Origin: an uncultured Lachnospiraceae bacterium
GTDB lineage: Bacteria > Bacillota > Clostridia > Lachnospirales > Lachnospiraceae
Assembly: GCA_947625775.1 (NCBI GenBank)
Contig: CANQPM010000004.1
Location: 62,001-126,000 of the forward strand
DNA length: 64,000 nucleotides
Direction: 5' to 3'
The notes under the pieces were generated by a model. It was not told the DNA's origin. It made no database searches and saw only the letters and a program-made list of their open reading frames with translations. Shown here in pieces: positions 60,888 through 64,000 of the stretch (position 1 is the first letter of the stretch; the number at the start of each line of letters is the position of its first letter). Both the position numbers and the translations under genes were made by a program.

Positions 60888-60916
60888 TTGACAAAGCAGG
60901 TCTAATACGTTAAACT
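60888..60916 (+). promoter_or_regulatory. Promoter of the BlaI/BlaR1-type operon
   Basis: TTGACA (60888-60893), 17 bases, TAAACT (60911-60916). The first operator covers the -10 box. Confidence 0.75.
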
Positions 60917-60946
60917 AAAATCACAATCTAGTCTAACACATTAAAC
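60900..60946 (+). promoter_or_regulatory. Two BlaI-type operators
   Basis: GTCTAATACGTTAAAC (60900-60915) and GTCTAACACATTAAAC (60931-60946) are near-identical dyads (GTYTAA-N4-TTARAC) 31 bases apart, i.e. about three helical turns. The first overlaps the -10 and the second lies just downstream, typical of an autorepressed BlaI/MecI operon. Confidence 0.75.
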
Positions 60947-61064
60947 CGACACCTGAAACTCAAAACGGGAAAATTAAAAATAGTCCTATCAAGACACACA
61001 TTAATACAAACTAAAACAAAACAAAAAACCCACGCCGCCCTAATCGGCAGAAATGGAGGAAAAA

Positions 61065-61436
61065 ATGCAGACACCAAAAATCTTTGAAAGCGAATACCGC
61101 TTTTGCGAAATCCTATGGGAAAACGAACCCGTCACAAGCAGCGAGCTGGTCCGCCTGTGCCGCGAAAAGCTTGACTGGAAAAAATCAACTACATACACGG
61201 TAATCCGCCGCCTTTCCGAGCGCGGAGTGTTAAAAAACGAAAACTCCATAGTCACCGCGCTGGTGTCCAAGGCAGATGTCCAGTCCGCGGAGAGCGAGGA
61301 GATAATAAACCGCACTTTTTCTGGCTCGCTGCCAAGCTTTATAGCCGCATTCACAAGAAAGCAAAGCCTCACAGAGGAGGAAATAAACGAAATACAGCAG
61401 CTTATAAACGCCCATAAAACAGGAGGAAAACAATGA
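61065..61436 (+). CDS. BlaI/MecI/CopY-family repressor
   Basis: A 123-residue winged-helix repressor. The DNA-binding part reads CEILWENEPVTSSELVRL (residues about 12-29) and WKKSTTYTVIRRLSERGVLK (about 37-56), typical of BlaI; the C-terminal half dimerises. In such systems the membrane protease encoded next cleaves or inactivates it on signal. The ATG at 61065 follows GGAGGAAAAA; an ATG at 61053 overlaps that site. It overlaps the next gene by ATGA (61433-61436). Two operators sit at its promoter, so it should repress itself. Confidence 0.9.
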   Translation: MQTPKIFESEYRFCEILWENEPVTSSELVRLCREKLDWKKSTTYTVIRRLSERGVLKNENSIVTALVSKADVQSAESEEIINRTFSGSLPSFIAAFTRKQSLTEEEINEIQQLINAHKTGGKQ

Positions 61437-64000
61437 CAAACATAATGCAGATCTTCCTAAAAGCATTAAACCTAAGCATATCCGCCAGTTATCTGATAAT
61501 TGCGATAATCGCCGCGCGGCTTATACTGAAACGCGCTCCTAAGGTGCTGTACTGCGTGCTCTGGCTGCTTGTGGCAATACGGCTTGTATTTCCGTTTTCA
61601 ATAGAATCCGTATTCAGTTTAGTCCCCGCCGCTCCGCCGATAGCGCCCGAAATCATATATGAAGACGCGCCGCACATCGACACAGGCACCCAAATAGTTG
61701 ACACATCTGTCAATAATTACCTGCAGCAGAATATGGCGCCACAACCTGAGTACAGCGCAACCCCAATGCAGACAGCAATAGCAATCGCCTCTTACATCTG
61801 GATAATAGGAATAGCCATAATGTGCGCATACCTCATATTCACCACCCTGCGCCTAAAGCATAAGGTACGTGACGCTGTGCCATACGAGCTTGACGGCGGC
61901 AGGATATACCGCACAGACGCAATCGGCACGCCGTTTCTGCTGGGACTGGCAAATCCTAGGATATATGTTCCCTATGGCATAGATGAGGACACTCTGAAAT
62001 ATGTAGCGCTCCACGAAAACGCCCACAAAAAACGCCGCGACCATTTAATCAAGCCGATTGCATATCTGCTTCTTTCGGTGTACTGGTTCAATCCCGTGAT
62101 ATGGATAGCGTACTGTCTGCTGTGCAGGGACATAGAGCTTGCGTGCGACGAAAAGGTAATCCGCAGGCTTGGAGCAGACAACAGATGCGCATATTCCGAG
62201 GCGCTCCTTGCCTGTTCAGTGAGCAGAAAAACAATCGCCGCCTGCCCCATAGCCTTTGGCGAAGTCGGCATCAAAGCGCGGATAAAAAATATTTTGGATT
62301 ACAAAAAGCCCACCTTCTGGATAATAGCCGCAGCCGTGGCGGTATGCGTGGCCGTACCCGTCTGCTTTATGACGCAGAAGAAAAATGACACAGCTGTCAG
62401 CGGCACAGTGAGCATAGACGACTCAGAAATATTCAAATTAACTCTGCCCGCAGACCTCGCCGAAAGGCTTTTATGGAAAACGGAAGACGGCAAAAACCTT
62501 GTATTTTATGAAAGCAGCGGCAAATACGAAATCGGACGTATGGAAGCAGTGCTTGAAGACGACATTTATTCACGCTTCAATAAGGATGCAAATCCAGACG
62601 CAAAAGAATACTATACTATAGGCAGCTATGGAAAAAACAATAAGATAGAAACCCTCGTGAACACCTCACATACGACGCATGAATACTATTACAATGAGCC
62701 GGAAAGCAACGCAGAAGCTCCGAGCTATGAAATCCCTGCCGAGGGCATTGCGGAATTTTATGAAGGGACTGTAGACGCGGGGACAGTCCTCATTCCAAAC
62801 GCCGACGGCACGCACACGCCCGAAAAGCTGCCAAATGCGGGTGAGGAATTTAAAGGAGAAAGAGTAGAGAAAGACGAGGACAGTACAGGGACAGCAGAAA
62901 CAGACACAAATACCGAAACAGAATATATAATAGAGGACAATAACAGCAATAGCATAATACACGAAGGAAAAGCGGAATTTGTCGCAAACGAACCGCTGAC
63001 ATATGAATACTGCTACCTTTTCATACCGCAGAAAAGCGACGCTTGGGGCGATGAGCTTGCCGAGGAATGTGTGGCGCTACAGACAGAGCTTATAAGTCTG
63101 CTTGGCACAGTGACAGTAAACGAGCTTGTCGCCACAGACACATTAGTCACGGCGGAAACCAGCGCCGAAAGCACTGATACCAAAAGCATACAGCAGTCCC
63201 AGATAGAAAAATGGGCAACAGCATTCTGCGCAAGGAACGGAGCCGTAATCGCCGAGATGGCTGACGAAGCCGTATGCGCCCAGTTTGGCGAAAAAGAGCT
63301 GCTTATAAAAGGCACAAATGAAGACGGCAGCAGCTACGCTTCATTTGGCTGGTCAAGCCCGTGGCCGTGGGAGCAGGAGGGGAGCTATCGCATAATAGAC
63401 CTTACCGACAGCACAGCGACAATATTGTACTACGCATGGACATCAGATCCGCACGTGACCGTATGGCGCGAGGAGCTTGGCTTTGAAACAAAAAATGACA
63501 ATATTGTCATAAAATCCGAAAACTTTGAAATTCTTGACGCGATATGCACATCAGAGGAATTTTACAAGGCGTATCCCGACGGCATCATAAACGGCACAGC
63601 TATGGATTACACGGCAAACGGCGCGGGCGAGAGCCTGAAAAACAGCATAATGGAAAGCAGGCTGCTCCACCCTGCCGAAGCCGCAAAAAATCTGCTCAAC
63701 ATACTGGACAATTCAAACAAGGTTGATGCCACGACAGTCTATTATGATGATATAGAAAACAGCGCAAAAGTCACCTTTACATTCAAGCTCGACCACAAAA
63801 GCGTAAGCGTAAAGATGATACAGCCCTACGGCAAGGACGGCATATGGGTACCGCAGACAGACGCGCCGATTGGTGACAGGTTCATATCAGGAGTAGTCAA
63901 CACAGACGTGATCGAGGTACGCAAGACGCCTTCAGAAACAGCCGAGGTAATAGGCATACTTCCAGAAGGAAGGTTGGTAACTTTTGAAATGCTTTCAGAG
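61433..64000 (+). CDS. BlaR1-type M56 membrane metallopeptidase with large sensor part, partial
   Basis: The gene runs off the window after 856 residues. Membrane helices at about 10-30, 36-58 and 115-140 precede the M56 zinc protease motif HENAH (His194, Glu195, His198) and the downstream Glu in LLCRDIELACDEK near 233. A further helix (about 300-320) leads outside to an extracytoplasmic part of at least 530 residues. That part is unlike the beta-lactam-binding domain of BlaR1: it has acidic/Thr-rich linkers, a DUF-like alpha-beta part and, at the end of the window, what looks like an SH3b domain (VVNTDVIEVRKTPSETAEVI). It may sense a cell-wall signal other than beta-lactams. No beta-lactamase gene is visible. 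Confidence 0.85.
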   Translation, partial: MTNIMQIFLKALNLSISASYLIIAIIAARLILKRAPKVLYCVLWLLVAIRLVFPFSIESVFSLVPAAPPIAPEIIYEDAPHIDTGTQIVDTSVNNYLQQNMAPQPEYSATPMQTAIAIASYIWIIGIAIMCAYLIFTTLRLKHKVRDAVPYELDGGRIYRTDAIGTPFLLGLANPRIYVPYGIDEDTLKYVALHENAHKKRRDHLIKPIAYLLLSVYWFNPVIWIAYCLLCRDIELACDEKVIRRLGADNRCAYSEALLACSVSRKTIAACPIAFGEVGIKARIKNILDYKKPTFWIIAAAVAVCVAVPVCFMTQKKNDTAVSGTVSIDDSEIFKLTLPADLAERLLWKTEDGKNLVFYESSGKYEIGRMEAVLEDDIYSRFNKDANPDAKEYYTIGSYGKNNKIETLVNTSHTTHEYYYNEPESNAEAPSYEIPAEGIAEFYEGTVDAGTVLIPNADGTHTPEKLPNAGEEFKGERVEKDEDSTGTAETDTNTETEYIIEDNNSNSIIHEGKAEFVANEPLTYEYCYLFIPQKSDAWGDELAEECVALQTELISLLGTVTVNELVATDTLVTAETSAESTDTKSIQQSQIEKWATAFCARNGAVIAEMADEAVCAQFGEKELLIKGTNEDGSSYASFGWSSPWPWEQEGSYRIIDLTDSTATILYYAWTSDPHVTVWREELGFETKNDNIVIKSENFEILDAICTSEEFYKAYPDGIINGTAMDYTANGAGESLKNSIMESRLLHPAEAAKNLLNILDNSNKVDATTVYYDDIENSAKVTFTFKLDHKSVSVKMIQPYGKDGIWVPQTDAPIGDRFISGVVNTDVIEVRKTPSETAEVIGILPEGRLVTFEMLSE

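Noticed and set aside
1-64000. CRISPR arrays, rRNA operons or a replication origin
   Set aside because: No regularly spaced repeats, no rRNA sequence and no DnaA-box cluster were noticed anywhere in the window.

Overview
The window looks like a chromosomal segment of a low-to-moderate GC gut Firmicute, most likely Lachnospiraceae or a close clostridial relative. The clues are a Met T-box, a CIRCE-controlled Hsp20, strong AGGAGG ribosome sites, sigma-A promoters, GLUG/MORN/LysM surface proteins and Lachnospiraceae-type conjugative-element genes. The assignment is inference, as no rRNA is present.

Region 1 (1-6.8 kb) is the right end of an integrated conjugative element. It holds a VirB2/TrbC-like pilin-type membrane protein at the left edge, an AT-rich two-gene cargo (AAA+ ATPase plus subtilisin-like protease, matching a known anti-phage pair), and a translationally coupled winged-helix / small helical pair. 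It ends in a displaced 3' fragment of tRNA-Arg(CCU), the expected junction left by integration into that tRNA. Region 2 (6.8-23.2 kb) is ordinary chromosome: a ferritin-like helical protein, a coupled MMPL exporter and giant GLUG surface protein, a DEDDh exonuclease, a PBP5-type carboxypeptidase, T-box-regulated metG, trmB, an AraC regulator, a tiny holin-like toxin inside a long inverted repeat, and a rhuM gene behind a duplicated trmB promoter.

Region 3 (23.3-33.4 kb) is one long Mrp/Mbh-type cation/proton antiporter operon. It has four NuoL/M/N-like proton-channel subunits instead of the usual two, a free-standing MbhD piece and an MbhE-MrpB fusion, but no hydrogenase or dehydrogenase module. 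Region 4 (33.6-38.9 kb) holds a DUF4956-CotH pair and an SLC13/ArsB-type permease with a cytidylate-kinase-like protein.

Region 5 (39.2-52.6 kb) is accessory and rearranged. Two paralogous secreted MORN proteins share an unusual G-tract promoter, and one carries an in-frame amber codon in its LysM domain. Between and after them is an array of orphan immunity-type genes: SMI1/KNR4 with a T-tract frameshift, DUF4304 and a fragment of a second copy, a DUF285/BspA-like repeat protein, an LRR-SMI1 fusion and Imm26. The array contains direct repeats, a ksgA-like pseudogene, a broken ABC-2 permease and an IS1182-type transposase scrap. No cognate polymorphic toxin is visible.

Region 6 (52.6-64 kb) is again ordinary: a Cache-domain chemoreceptor, tRNA-Ala(CGC), an MFS transporter, a coiled-coil protein coupled to a LysR regulator next to metF (with a well placed LysR-type dyad), Hsp20 under CIRCE, MscL with a zinc-ribbon tail, and a BlaI/BlaR1-type pair with two matching operators, the second gene running off the window.
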